Assembly: GCA_016713175.1 (NCBI GenBank)
Contig: JADJPQ010000026.1
Span: 372,001-436,000, forward strand
Direction of reading: 5' to 3'
DNA: 64,000 bases
DNA from: Planctomycetota bacterium
Lineage (GTDB): Bacteria; Planctomycetota; UBA1135; UBA2386
The translations under genes and the position numbers were made by a program. Position 1 is the stretch's first letter, and every line of letters begins with the position of its first letter. Shown in pieces: positions 1-9,991 of the stretch. Under the pieces are notes generated by a model that saw only the letters and a program-made list of their open reading frames with translations, was not told the origin of the DNA and did not search any database.

Positions 1-1661
<1,661 letters not shown>

Positions 1662-1670
1662 CTCGCGCCC

Positions 1671-1689
1671 GCGCGGGCCCGGCCCGCGC
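1671..1689 (+). terminator. GC-rich hairpin downstream of clpC
   Basis: A perfect 8-bp stem (gcgcgggc / gcccgcgc) with a 3-nt loop starts 10 bases after the clpC stop. No U-tract follows, so it is only a candidate terminator or a REP-like palindrome. Confidence 0.35.
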
Positions 1690-1876
1690 GCCGGTTGAGC
1701 GCCCGCGCGAGGGGCGCACCGTGCGCGCGAGGGGGCACCTTCAGCAGAGCGGCGACCGAAGCGGCGGTGCAGCCTCCGACCTCGTGCCGCCCCCAGCCAG
1801 GCGCCGGCACGCGCTCAGCGCCACCAGACAGCCATTCGCCGGGGAGCAGCGCGTCGGGCGTCCCCGGGTCGCTCCC

Positions 1877-1966
1877 CCCGCGCGCTCGCCGCTCCCCGCG
1901 CGCTCGCCGCTCCCCGCGCGCTCGCCGCTCCCCGCGCGCTCGCCGCTCCCCGCGCGCTCGCCGCTC
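1877..1966. repeat. Five perfect tandem copies of an 18-bp unit
   Basis: The unit cccgcgcgctcgccgctc occurs five times in a row without mismatch in the gap between clpC and the transposase gene. The rest of the 382-bp gap (1662-2043) holds the clpC hairpin and no convincing gene. Perfect identity between copies suggests recent slippage or expansion. Confidence 0.9.
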
Positions 1967-2043
1967 CCCAGTAGTCACCGGCCGCATTCCGCGGACAGCG
2001 GTTGACATCCGCAAGCCACCGAATACCATTTCTGCTGAATCAA

Positions 2044-2775
2044 ATGGCGACCGGCGTCCCCCGCAAACGAACGACCGCCCCCCTGCTGCCCTTCCGTCCC
2101 GGCCGCGGCGGCGCTCGCCCGGGCGCCGGTCGCAAACCCAACGGCGCGCAGGCAGGCATTCCGCACACCACCCGAACGACACTGGCACCGCGCTTCCCGG
2201 TGCACGTCACCGTCAAGCTGCGCCAGCACCTCCCCCGCCTGCGCCATCCCGCCGCCTACGCCGCGCTGCGCGCGGCGTTCGCGGCAGGCTGCCGCGGTCC
2301 CGGCGGCAACGCCGCCGGGACCGCGTTCCGCCTCTGCCACTTCGCCATCCTGAACGACCACCTGCACCTGATCGTCGAGGCCAAGGACCGCCAATCCCTC
2401 GCTCGCGGTCTGCAGGGCCTGCTGATCCGGATCGCCAAGAAGCTCAACAGGCTGTGGCAGCGCCGCGGCAGCGTGTTCGCCGACCGCTACCACGACCACA
2501 TCCTGAAGACGCCACGCGAGACCAGGAACGCACTGAAGTACGTCCTGCAGAACGCACGCCACCATGCGGCCAAAGGCCGCATGGTGGACGCGCGCTCGCC
2601 GGTCGATCCGTTCACATCAGCACCTTGGTTCTCCGGATTCCGCGAGACCATTCGCTGGCGCAACCTCGAAATCGTGATCCGGCCGGTGACCGACGCGAAG
2701 ACCTGGCTGCTGACCATCGGTTGGCGGCGGCACGGTCTGCTCAGCGTGCACGAATCGACCTGCGGCACCGGCTGA
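2044..2775 (+). CDS. REP-associated tyrosine transposase (RAYT), IS200-like Y1 family
   Basis: Single-strand DNA nuclease/transposase of the Y1 HUH family; RAYTs are domesticated relatives that act on REP palindromes. The 243-residue product shows the metal-binding HLH pair (His106, His108, in NDHLHLIVEA) and the likely catalytic tyrosine Tyr166 in ALKYVLQN. The basic N-terminus includes an RPGRGGARPGAGRKP stretch typical of RAYT proteins. I prefer the ATG at 2044; an in-frame TTG at 2002 would add 14 residues. Unusual: codons 84-94 coincide with a perfect 15-bp inverted repeat (2293-2325), and a second perfect palindrome lies just after the stop. The gene stands alone, as RAYTs usually do. 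Confidence 0.88.
   Translation: MATGVPRKRTTAPLLPFRPGRGGARPGAGRKPNGAQAGIPHTTRTTLAPRFPVHVTVKLRQHLPRLRHPAAYAALRAAFAAGCRGPGGNAAGTAFRLCHFAILNDHLHLIVEAKDRQSLARGLQGLLIRIAKKLNRLWQRRGSVFADRYHDHILKTPRETRNALKYVLQNARHHAAKGRMVDARSPVDPFTSAPWFSGFRETIRWRNLEIVIRPVTDAKTWLLTIGWRRHGLLSVHESTCGTG
2293..2325. repeat. Perfect inverted repeat inside the RAYT coding sequence
   Basis: Fifteen-base arms (cgcggtcccggcggc and its complement) are separated by aac. The palindrome encodes an in-frame glycine-rich segment (GPGGNAAG) just ahead of the HUH motif, where other RAYTs have a shorter loop. It looks like a REP-type hairpin within the gene. Confidence 0.85.
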
Positions 2776-2796
2776 GCCGGCGGCACCCACCGGCGA

Positions 2797-2831
2797 CAGC
2801 CTCCGCCCCGGCTCTGCCGGGGCGGAGGCTG
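2797..2831. repeat. Perfect 16-bp palindrome downstream of RAYT (REP-like or terminator)
   Basis: Arms cagcctccgccccggc and the exact complement surround a tct loop, 21 bp after the transposase stop and 42 bp before lpdA. Its place next to a RAYT gene suggests a REP element; termination is also possible, but there is no T-run. Confidence 0.75.
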
Positions 2832-2873
2832 GAATCCCCTGGGCCGCCACCTACTCTGTTCCGCCCCCTTCCC

Positions 2874-4283
2874 ATGACCTACGACGTCCTCGTCCTCGGT
2901 GCCGGCCCGGCCGGCTATGTCTGCGCCATCCGCTGCGCCCAGCTCGGCCTGAAGACCGCAGTCGTCGAGCGCGAGAACCTCGGCGGCGTCTGTCTCAACG
3001 TCGGCTGCATCCCGAGCAAGGCGCTGATCGCCGCCGCCAAGCTGGTCGACAAGATCCAGCACGCCGACCTGATGGGCATCAAGGCGAAGTTCGAGGGGCT
3101 GGACGTCGCCGCGCTGGTCGCCTGGAAGGCCGGCATTGTGAACAAGCTGACCTCCGGTGTCGGCGGTCTGCTGAAGAACCACAAGGTCGACGTGCACATG
3201 GGTGCCGCGACCGTGACCGCGCGCAACAAGGTCGAGGTCACCGGCAAGGACGGCAAGAGGACGCTCGAGAGCAAGAACATCGTGATCGCCACCGGCAGCA
3301 CGCCGATCGAAGTGCCGGGTTTTGCGTTCGACGGCGAAAACGTCTGGTCCTCGACGCACGCCCTGGCCCCGAAGGCGATCCCGAAGCGGATGATCGTCAT
3401 CGGCGGCGGCTACATCGGCCTCGAACTCGGCCTCGTCTACCACAAGCTCGGCACCCAGATCCGCGTGCTCGAGTTCATGGACCGCGTGCTGCCGGGCATG
3501 GAGGAAGAACTGTCCAAGGAGATGGGCCGTTCGCTGAAGAAGAAGAAGATCGACGTCCACCTGAAGACCAAGGCCACCGGCTTCCAGAAGACCAAGACTG
3601 GCTTGCAGGTCACCGCCGAGGTCGAGGGCAAGCCGCAGACGTTCGAGTGCGACGTCGTGCTGTCGTGCGTCGGCCGCCGCCCGAACGGCAAGGGCCTCGG
3701 CCTCGAAGCCGTCGGCGGCAAGGTCGACGAACGCGGCTTCATTCCGGTCGACGCCCGCCGGATGACCAACGTCCCTGGCATCTACGCGATCGGCGACGTC
3801 GCCGGCCAGCCGATGCTGGCGCACAAGGGCTCGCACGAAGGCCTGGTCGCCGCGGCGGCGATCGCCGGCGACCAGGGTGTCGCCTACGACCCGGCCTGCA
3901 TCCCTGCGGTCATCTTCACCGATCCGGAGATTGCCAGCGTCGGTCTGTCGGTCGACGAAGCGAAGAAGGCCGGTTTCGAGCCGGTCGAGGGCAAGTTCCC
4001 GTTCGGCGCGTCGGGTCGCGCGATGTCGTTGAACGAAACCGAAGGCTGGGTCAAGGTCGTCGGCGATGCCAAGACCGACAAGCTGCTCGGCGTGCACATG
4101 ATCGGCCCGGAAGTGACCGAACTGGTCGCCGAGGCGGCGCTGGCGATCGAGATGGGCGCGACGGTGTCCGACCTCGCGCAGACGATCCACGCGCACCCGA
4201 CGCTGCCCGAAGCGATGATGGAAGCGGCGGAGGCCGTGCACAGCATGGCGGTGCACATCTTCCAGGTGCCGAAGAAGCACTGA
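2874..4283 (+). CDS. lpdA: Dihydrolipoyl dehydrogenase (E3)
   Basis: FAD/NAD flavoenzyme that reoxidises dihydrolipoamide in pyruvate and 2-oxoglutarate dehydrogenase complexes or the glycine cleavage system. The 469-residue protein is the usual E3 length. It has the FAD dinucleotide motif GAGPAG at residues 9-14, the redox pair Cys40 and Cys45 in GGVCLNVGCIPSK, a second dinucleotide fold (VIGGGYIGLELG, near 180), and the C-terminal catalytic HAHPTLPEAMMEAAE. The start is the ATG opening MTYDVLVLGAG; the longer reading frame upstream is read-through of GC-rich sequence. No E1 or E2 gene is adjacent, so the partner complex is unknown. Confidence 0.96.
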   Translation: MTYDVLVLGAGPAGYVCAIRCAQLGLKTAVVERENLGGVCLNVGCIPSKALIAAAKLVDKIQHADLMGIKAKFEGLDVAALVAWKAGIVNKLTSGVGGLLKNHKVDVHMGAATVTARNKVEVTGKDGKRTLESKNIVIATGSTPIEVPGFAFDGENVWSSTHALAPKAIPKRMIVIGGGYIGLELGLVYHKLGTQIRVLEFMDRVLPGMEEELSKEMGRSLKKKKIDVHLKTKATGFQKTKTGLQVTAEVEGKPQTFECDVVLSCVGRRPNGKGLGLEAVGGKVDERGFIPVDARRMTNVPGIYAIGDVAGQPMLAHKGSHEGLVAAAAIAGDQGVAYDPACIPAVIFTDPEIASVGLSVDEAKKAGFEPVEGKFPFGASGRAMSLNETEGWVKVVGDAKTDKLLGVHMIGPEVTELVAEAALAIEMGATVSDLAQTIHAHPTLPEAMMEAAEAVHSMAVHIFQVPKKH

Positions 4284-4329
4284 CCGCGCCGGCACGCGCA
4301 CAGCCCAAGCCGCGGTATCCTGTGGCGCC

Positions 4330-4578
4330 GTGCTCGACGACACCCCGCCTCACATCCACGATCTCGTCGCGCGCCTGATCGCTCGGCGATCGATCTCGCA
4401 GCGGGTGGCGATGGTTCAGGATCTGACCGCGCAGACGATCCGCTGGTCGCGCGCCGCGATCCGCGACACGATGCCGGATGCCTCCGAGCACGACGTGTTG
4501 CTGCGCTGGGTCGAAGTGACCTACGGCAAGGAACTGGCAGGTCGGCTGCGGGCTTCCGGGAGGCGGCTTGGCACCTGA
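4330..4578 (+). CDS. Small conserved protein paired with a nucleotidyltransferase
   Basis: An 82-residue soluble protein starting at GTG. The pattern (short, DTPPHI at the N-terminus, an ending close to LLRWVEVTYG) resembles, from memory, small proteins commonly encoded directly upstream of MNT-like nucleotidyltransferase genes in planctomycetes and chloroflexi. It overlaps the following gene by 11 bp, which supports translational coupling. No catalytic motif is visible. A toxin-antitoxin-like role is only suggested by the gene pairing. Confidence 0.6.
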   Translation: MLDDTPPHIHDLVARLIARRSISQRVAMVQDLTAQTIRWSRAAIRDTMPDASEHDVLLRWVEVTYGKELAGRLRASGRRLGT

Positions 4579-4765
4579 GTCCGATGTGCTGGTTGCGCTG
4601 ACCCCGGTGATCGAGGTGCTCGAAAGCCTCGGAGTCGCCTACCACCTCGGCGGATCCGTCGCCAGTTCAGTCTGGGGTGTGGCGCGTGCCACCAACGATG
4701 TGGACGTCGTCGCGGGGATCCACGACTTGCTGGAACGTGCCCTGGCGGAAGCCTCGGCCCGCTGA
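4568..4765 (+). pseudogene. Truncated MNT/AbiEii-type nucleotidyltransferase
   Basis: The 65 residues match the N-terminal part of small nucleotidyltransferases: YHLGGSVASSVWGVARATNDVDVV contains the GGS motif and the DVD metal-binding pair. The family normally runs to about 150-200 residues, but here the frame stops at 4765, 20 bp before the converging FHA-CAP gene. The remaining domain is absent, so this is probably a remnant. It starts at TTG inside the preceding small gene. Confidence 0.65.
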
Positions 4766-4785
4766 CCTAACGTCGCCGCCCGCTG

Positions 4786-7725
4786 CTACCGGCTCTGGCC
4801 CTTCTCCAGCGCCTCGGCCCACTCCGGCGTCTCCAGGTACTGCTGCGCGCCGCCGAAGTTCTGCACCCAGTAGCGCCCGAGGTTGCCGACACCGAACTCG
4901 CGATGCGTCGGGCTCAGCAGGTTGCGATGGTGCCCGGACGAATGGCACCAGGCGTTGTGCGAAGCCTCGGCGCCGTCGTTCAACGCGATGTTCTCGCTGA
5001 CGCCGAAGTCGTAGCCGGCGAGTTTCATCCGGTCGAACGGCGTCCGCCGACCCGGCGTCGGCGAGAAGTGCGCGAAGTAGCCGAGCGTGCTCATCTCCTC
5101 GGCATGACCGCGCGCGGCGGTGACGATCTTCAGGTTCAGCGCCAGCGGTCGGTGCCGGAACATCGCGCGGTAGGCGTTGGTGACCGCCAGCTGCTCCTTC
5201 TCGCCGGCCGCGACCTTGCGGACGACGATCGCGTTGTAGGCCTCGACCTTCTGCCATTCGACCAGTTGCTCGCGCTCGAGCGACGTGACGCAGTAGGTCG
5301 TGATGTCGATCGCGTCGCCCGGCGGCAACGCGCGCGCCCATTCGACTTCGGCCATCGCGCTGGCGTCGAGTTCGCCGAGTTCGGCCAGCGTCCTGGCGAC
5401 CCAGTCGAGCCGCGACAGATCGTCCTGCAGCGTCGCCGGCACCTTGATGCGCAGCCGATCGTCGTTCCAGATCGCGCGCACCGAGGCGACCCGGCGGTCG
5501 ACCTCGGCCTGCACTTCCGCGTACTCCTTGGCCTTCTCGGCCGACACGGCCGGCGGCTTGTACGGATAGAAGTACTTGACCTCGTCGTAGATCAGTTCGA
5601 TCGCATGCTTCCTGGCGTCGTCGAGCGCGGCGCGTTGCACCGCCAGCTTGTCGACCTGCTTCTTCAGGTTGGACTTGCCGATCCGCTCGATCTGCCCCGC
5701 CAGTTCCTTCCGGAACGCCAGCACGACGGCGCCGAGCGCGTCGGGGCCCTGCGCGAGCAGGTCGGTGACGAATGCATCGCGCGCTTTGTGATCGCGGCCG
5801 CGCAACACGGTCTGCAACTGCGCCAGCAGCCGCACCGACGCCTTCTCGGCGTCGATCTGCTTCGCCGCCACGAACAGGCCGTCGCGCAGGGTGTAGCCCC
5901 GCGGATCGGCGGGCTCACCGCGACCGGCGGCGATCGCCGCGTCGATCCGCGGTTTCAGCGCCGGTTCGGCCTTCACCGCCTTGGCCAGCACGGTCTCCGC
6001 CGCCGCCGGCTCGCCGTTGCGGTACAGCATCGTCGCCGCGCCCAGCGCGGCATCGCCGCCGAGTTTCGCGGTGACCAGCAGCGTGCCAAGGCCATCCGCC
6101 GTCAGGTCCAGCAACGTCAGCCGCTGTGGGCCGTCGGTCGTGTCGGCCAGCAGCGCCGCGCCGTCGACGCCATGCAGCAGGCCGAGCCGGCCCGACCGCA
6201 ACGGCAATTCGATCTTGCCGCCGCCCTGCAGGAACTTCGCGATCGCAGCGTGCAAACCGCCGATCCGTTCGCACTCATCGGCGCGAACGACCAACCGGCC
6301 GGCGTAGTCGGGATCGCGTTCGCGCACCAGGTCGGCGCCTTCGCGGAGCAGCGTCGCCGCCGTCGCGGCGTCGCCAGCGAGTTCAGCGGTGCGGATCCGA
6401 TCGAGCAACGCTTGCAGGCTGGCCAGCGTGACGCGGCGTTGCCCTTCGTCGACCGCCTTCGCCGGCGCCGCCGGTGCCGGCCGCGCCGCCGCGATCCTGG
6501 CCTGACGTTCCTTGGCAACCGCGCGTTCCTGCAGGTCGCGGTGCGTGCTGCCGAGCACGGCGAAGTCGACGTGCACCGGGAACCGGTGGGCCTGCTTGCC
6601 GAGCAGATCCGCCGCCGCGGCCAGTTCGCCCTTCTCCACCATCCCCCGCGTCGTCGCCAGCAGTTCGTCGCGGGCGGTCAGCGCGGCCTTCCGGGTCGCT
6701 TCGATCTGCGTCTGCACGCGCTGCTGCACCGACGCGTCGCCGTTGGCGAGGGCTGCCTGCAGCGCATCCAGCGCCTGCAGGAACAGGCCCTGCTGTTGCA
6801 GTCGCATGGCGTCGTCGAGCTGCGACTGCACGGCCACCGCGTCGACCGTGTTGTCAGCCACCGCCGTCTGGGCCTGGGCAACGGTTGCGGTGGTGGGCTT
6901 GGCGCCTTCGGGCGACGTCGGCTGCTCCACGGTCGGCACAATCGGCACAACCGGCGCGCCTGGCCGTCCGGCGAGGATCTCGGTCAGCGACGAACGGACG
7001 ATCCGCGCTGCCTCGCCGACAATCCCGGCCTGCTTCTCTTCGCGCTGCAACTGGCGACTGATCTGGGCGTAGTCCTGGTCGACGGCCGCAATCACGGCCT
7101 GACGCCGTTCTTCCACCGCGCCTTCGGTGACAGTGATCCTGTCGTCCAGTGCGTCGAGCTTGCGCAGACGGTTCTCGTCACCCGCGGCCCAATCGGTGCG
7201 CAACCGCGTGACCTCGGCGCGGGCCGCGGCAAAGCTGCCGGCGCGGCGCAGGCGATCGATGCCGGAGAAGTTGTGATTGCCGTCATCGCCGCCGCCGAAG
7301 ATCGCGAACGCGACCGCGGCTCCGGCGACCACTGCGGCACCCACGAATGGCAACCAGCGGGAACTGCGGCGTGCCGGCCGTTCGGCGCGAATGCGCGCGG
7401 CGGCTCGGGTCTCGCCGACGACGTCGTCGGCGCTGGCGGTACGGGCGACCGAACGGCCGACCACGAGCACCGCGGCGCCGATCTCGATGCGGTCGCCGAG
7501 TGCGAGGTCGGCGTCGCGGACGGGTCGGCCGTTCAGGCGCAGTTCGCCGGCAAGGGCTTGGAGGCGGAGCTGGTCGCCGGACCGCTCGAAGCGAGCGTGG
7601 CGGTCGGCGATGCCGGATTCCTGGAGCCGGAGTTCACAGCTCGGACCGCTGCCGACATGGATCGGGCGGTCGTCGAGCGGGAACAGGAAGGTCTGTCCGC
7701 GGTCGAGTACTTGGAGCGTGAACAT
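4786..7725 (-). CDS. FHA-domain membrane protein with C-terminal CAP/SCP domain
   Basis: A 979-residue fusion. Residues 1-95 form an FHA fold (HVGSGPSCELRL, then a conserved RHARFE and LNGRPV), which binds phosphothreonine. A single membrane helix follows at about 125-145 (WLPFVGAAVVAGAAVAFAIF), so the FHA end should be cytoplasmic and the rest extracytoplasmic. The middle is alanine-rich, helical and repeat-like (tetratricopeptide-like, roughly 200-700), with a charged region near 700-830. The last ~130 residues are a CAP/SCP domain (GYFAHFSP, SENIALN, SSGHHRNLLSP, FGVGNLG) with the histidine and glutamate residues of the family cavity. It could link phospho-signalling inside the cell to a CAP module outside. 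The combination is unusual; the individual domains are clear. Confidence 0.85.
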   Translation of the reverse strand: MFTLQVLDRGQTFLFPLDDRPIHVGSGPSCELRLQESGIADRHARFERSGDQLRLQALAGELRLNGRPVRDADLALGDRIEIGAAVLVVGRSVARTASADDVVGETRAAARIRAERPARRSSRWLPFVGAAVVAGAAVAFAIFGGGDDGNHNFSGIDRLRRAGSFAAARAEVTRLRTDWAAGDENRLRKLDALDDRITVTEGAVEERRQAVIAAVDQDYAQISRQLQREEKQAGIVGEAARIVRSSLTEILAGRPGAPVVPIVPTVEQPTSPEGAKPTTATVAQAQTAVADNTVDAVAVQSQLDDAMRLQQQGLFLQALDALQAALANGDASVQQRVQTQIEATRKAALTARDELLATTRGMVEKGELAAAADLLGKQAHRFPVHVDFAVLGSTHRDLQERAVAKERQARIAAARPAPAAPAKAVDEGQRRVTLASLQALLDRIRTAELAGDAATAATLLREGADLVRERDPDYAGRLVVRADECERIGGLHAAIAKFLQGGGKIELPLRSGRLGLLHGVDGAALLADTTDGPQRLTLLDLTADGLGTLLVTAKLGGDAALGAATMLYRNGEPAAAETVLAKAVKAEPALKPRIDAAIAAGRGEPADPRGYTLRDGLFVAAKQIDAEKASVRLLAQLQTVLRGRDHKARDAFVTDLLAQGPDALGAVVLAFRKELAGQIERIGKSNLKKQVDKLAVQRAALDDARKHAIELIYDEVKYFYPYKPPAVSAEKAKEYAEVQAEVDRRVASVRAIWNDDRLRIKVPATLQDDLSRLDWVARTLAELGELDASAMAEVEWARALPPGDAIDITTYCVTSLEREQLVEWQKVEAYNAIVVRKVAAGEKEQLAVTNAYRAMFRHRPLALNLKIVTAARGHAEEMSTLGYFAHFSPTPGRRTPFDRMKLAGYDFGVSENIALNDGAEASHNAWCHSSGHHRNLLSPTHREFGVGNLGRYWVQNFGGAQQYLETPEWAEALEKGQSR

Positions 7726-7943
7726 CAGGGCGCTTGCGACGGCCAGGGGGCGGGGCCGACCCCGGCGAGGCTGTGCCGGGGTGGCGGGATCTTATCCGCG
7801 GAGGGCGGAGTGGCAATCCGGGCGTGTGGCTCATGTGGCTGCATGGCTGCATCTGGGCTGACCAGGGCAGGGGTCGTGCTTGCAGAGTGTCGGGGAGCAT
7901 GCGGATCTGCGGCAGGCTTGCCGGTCCAACCCAGGATCGGCCC

Positions 7944-8082
7944 AGCCCGCTTGCCCGGACTCTCGTGGTCCCGTTTGCCCGATCTTGCGTGGTCCCGCTT
8001 GCCCGAGCCGGGGTGGTCCCGGTTGCCCGAACTCAGCGGTCCCGCTTGGCCGAACCGAGACCGGTCCTGATAGCCCGGACTC
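7944..8082. repeat. Imperfect 24-bp tandem repeat, about six copies
   Basis: Units of the form ggtcccgcttgcccgagccg recur with a 24-bp period (near 7944, 7967, 7991, 8015, 8039, 8063), diverging outwards. They lie in the 594-bp gap (7726-8319) upstream of the FHA-CAP gene, in which I see no gene. Confidence 0.8.
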
Positions 8083-8319
8083 CTACATCTATTCGCCCAT
8101 CCACCACTCGCGCCCCCCTCGGCAGGTGTTGCCGTCGAGCGCATGGTCACCTGGCACATCGGTGCCAAACGCCAGTCTCGCAGTTCCCAGCTCTCCAATG
8201 CGCATGCGCACGATGGCGCCGATGTCCGACGCGGCAATCATCGTCGCCCTGGCAGGGCAGCGCCCCCTGCACTTGGAGTCACTCTGAGCCGTTGGCGAGG
8301 CCTTGGGCAGCCCTCGTGG

Positions 8320-8931
8320 TCAACGCGCGGGACCTGCAAAGAGCAAGAGCCGTTTCCACAGTCCGTCACCAAAGCCCGACCCGTGCACAGCGAACGTCCG
8401 CACCTCGCCGACCGCTACGCTTCTTGCAGCAACCCCGAACTCCTTTCGCGTCCATTCCGAACAACCATAGAGGGCGCAGGAATCGCCAGTGGCAATGTCG
8501 AGTTCCGGGGCCGCCGACAGACACTCCAAACACACGAATCCGTCACGAGCGTACTGCACCCGGCCGGTGAGCAAGCTCGTCACTGCACGTGATCGCGGGA
8601 TCAGGAAATCCGGCGCGGGGAACTTCTCAGGAGCGGCGCGCAGCATCGCCGCGACGACTTCACGATCGCCCTCGAGGAAATCCGCCAGGGACGGTTGGTG
8701 CGGCGTTCCTTCGCGTTCGGCCCGCTTGGACCCATCGCCGGGCTGCGCTGGGGCCATCGAACATATCGAACACGCGGCGAAGCCGGCGGCCACTGCGAGG
8801 CTTGACAGGAGCATCCAGGATCCAGTTCTGATCGTCGCCCATCCACTTGCCCGGACCGGGCAGCGACAGCCGCACAGAGAGCAACACGATGCGACGACGG
8901 GCGGCACGCCGATCCGGCGACAGGTTACCAT
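8320..8931 (-). CDS. Lipoprotein-like protein, copy 1 of a tandem pair
   Basis: A 203-residue protein of unknown function. A hydrophobic stretch (MLLSSLAVAAGFAAC) ends in a lipobox-like AGFAAC, about 55 residues from the chosen start, which is long for a lipoprotein signal. A soluble domain follows with conserved pairs of cysteines (FVCLECLS, CALYGCSEW). It is roughly 60-65% identical by eye to the gene at 9297-9899, including the same MVTC start context, so the two are tandem duplicates. The start could also be the internal methionine just before the hydrophobic segment. Confidence 0.6.
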   Translation of the reverse strand: MVTCRRIGVPPVVASCCSLCGCRCPVRASGWATIRTGSWMLLSSLAVAAGFAACSICSMAPAQPGDGSKRAEREGTPHQPSLADFLEGDREVVAAMLRAAPEKFPAPDFLIPRSRAVTSLLTGRVQYARDGFVCLECLSAAPELDIATGDSCALYGCSEWTRKEFGVAARSVAVGEVRTFAVHGSGFGDGLWKRLLLFAGPAR

Positions 8932-8956
8932 TCGAGTCGTAGTTGGAGGTCGTGTG

Positions 8957-9055
8957 GGACCGACCCATAAGGACCCGCGGATCGTCTGGCCGCAGCCCGA
9001 TCCCGCAGAGACAATGCCGCGAACCGGCCTCGACCATCTGCCGCTCGCCGGTGCC
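8957..9055 (-). pseudogene. NADAR-domain fragment
   Basis: About 33 residues (with MVEAGSRHCLCGIGLRPDD as the core) match the C-terminal part of the NADAR protein encoded at 15821-16292 (LVEASPRDCIWGIGLRADD). There is no start and no remainder of the domain. It directly abuts a sigma-factor fragment. Confidence 0.6.
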
Positions 9056-9059
9056 CCCA

Positions 9060-9239
9060 CGTACTACGCGGTCCGTATCGCGTACGCTTCCCCCGTGGCG
9101 TCATCAGGTCCGTCGCCGCCTGCTGCCACGCGCACAGCACCGAGACGCCGGCAACGTCCTCGCGATCGCGCACGCCACGCAGCGTCGATTGTCGTCGACA
9201 CAACCGTCGACACAACGTCAAGAAGTCCACCTGGATCAT
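9060..9239 (-). pseudogene. ECF sigma factor region 2 fragment
   Basis: Sixty residues starting MIQVDFLTLCRRLCRRQSTL, with DREDVAGVSVLCAWQQAATD and LMTPRG, match the N-terminus of the sigma factor encoded at 15141-15657. The similarity ends abruptly at the NADAR fragment. It also shares the leader agtcctcc upstream of the ATG. Region 4 is missing, so this is a rearranged remnant. Confidence 0.65.
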
Positions 9240-9296
9240 GAGTCCTCCGGAGCTGACGCCTCTCGTACGATCAAGCCCATGGCGTAGCTCTTGTGG

Positions 9297-9899
9297 TCAA
9301 CGAGCAGGGCCTGGAAAGATCAGGAAACGTTTCCACAGTCGGCCACCAAAGCCCGCACCATGCACAACGCAGGTCCGCACGTCACCGACCGCCACGCGCC
9401 GGGCCGAAACCCCGAACTCCTCTCGCGTCCATTCCGAACAACCCTGAAAGTCGCATCGATCGCCGATGGCAATGTCGAGTTCCGGAGCCGCAGACAGACA
9501 CTCCAAACTTACGAAATCATCAAGGGCTACCCGCACACGGCCGGTGAGCAAGATCGTCACGGCACGCGATCCCGGCAACACAGAGTACGGCGTGGGGAAC
9601 TTCCGCGGGACGTCGCGCAGCATCGCCGCGACGACTTCACGATCGGACTCAGAAAAGTCTGTCAGGGACGGCTGGTGCGGCGATTCACCTTGTTCGGCAT
9701 CCTCGGACCCTTCGTCGCGCTGCGCTGGCGCCATCGAACATGCAGCGAAGCCGGCCGCCACCACGAGGCCTGACAGAACGGCCCAGGCTCTGGTTCCAAT
9801 CGCCGCCCAACCGCTTGCCCGAGCCGGGCAGCGACTGTCGCCGAAAGATTGACTCGATACGCCGAGTGGCGGCGCAGCGAAGCGGTGACAGGTTACCAT
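9297..9899 (-). CDS. Lipoprotein-like protein, copy 2 of a tandem pair
   Basis: A 200-residue paralogue of the protein at 8320-8931, with the same order of features: a basic N-terminal stretch, the hydrophobic LSGLVVAAGFAACS lipobox-like segment, an acidic linker, then DREVVAAMLRDVP, LLTGRVR, ECLSAAPELDIA and a W-K-R-F-rich tail. Here no internal methionine precedes the hydrophobic segment, so the MVTCHRF start is preferred. The function is unknown. Confidence 0.6.
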   Translation of the reverse strand: MVTCHRFAAPPLGVSSQSFGDSRCPARASGWAAIGTRAWAVLSGLVVAAGFAACSMAPAQRDEGSEDAEQGESPHQPSLTDFSESDREVVAAMLRDVPRKFPTPYSVLPGSRAVTILLTGRVRVALDDFVSLECLSAAPELDIAIGDRCDFQGCSEWTREEFGVSARRVAVGDVRTCVVHGAGFGGRLWKRFLIFPGPAR

Positions 9900-9991
9900 C
9901 CGGGTATTGATTTAACGTCGTCTGGGACGTGGTACACGACTGCGCACAGAGTCAGTGGTACAGTACTGTAGGTGACTCTCTTGTCCGGGCG

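Noticed and set aside
4568..4765. Complete short nucleotidyltransferase gene
   Set aside because: The domain's second half, with the third carboxylate, is missing, so it is treated as a remnant.
7944..8082. CRISPR array
   Set aside because: Repeats are contiguous with no spacers and no cas genes are present.
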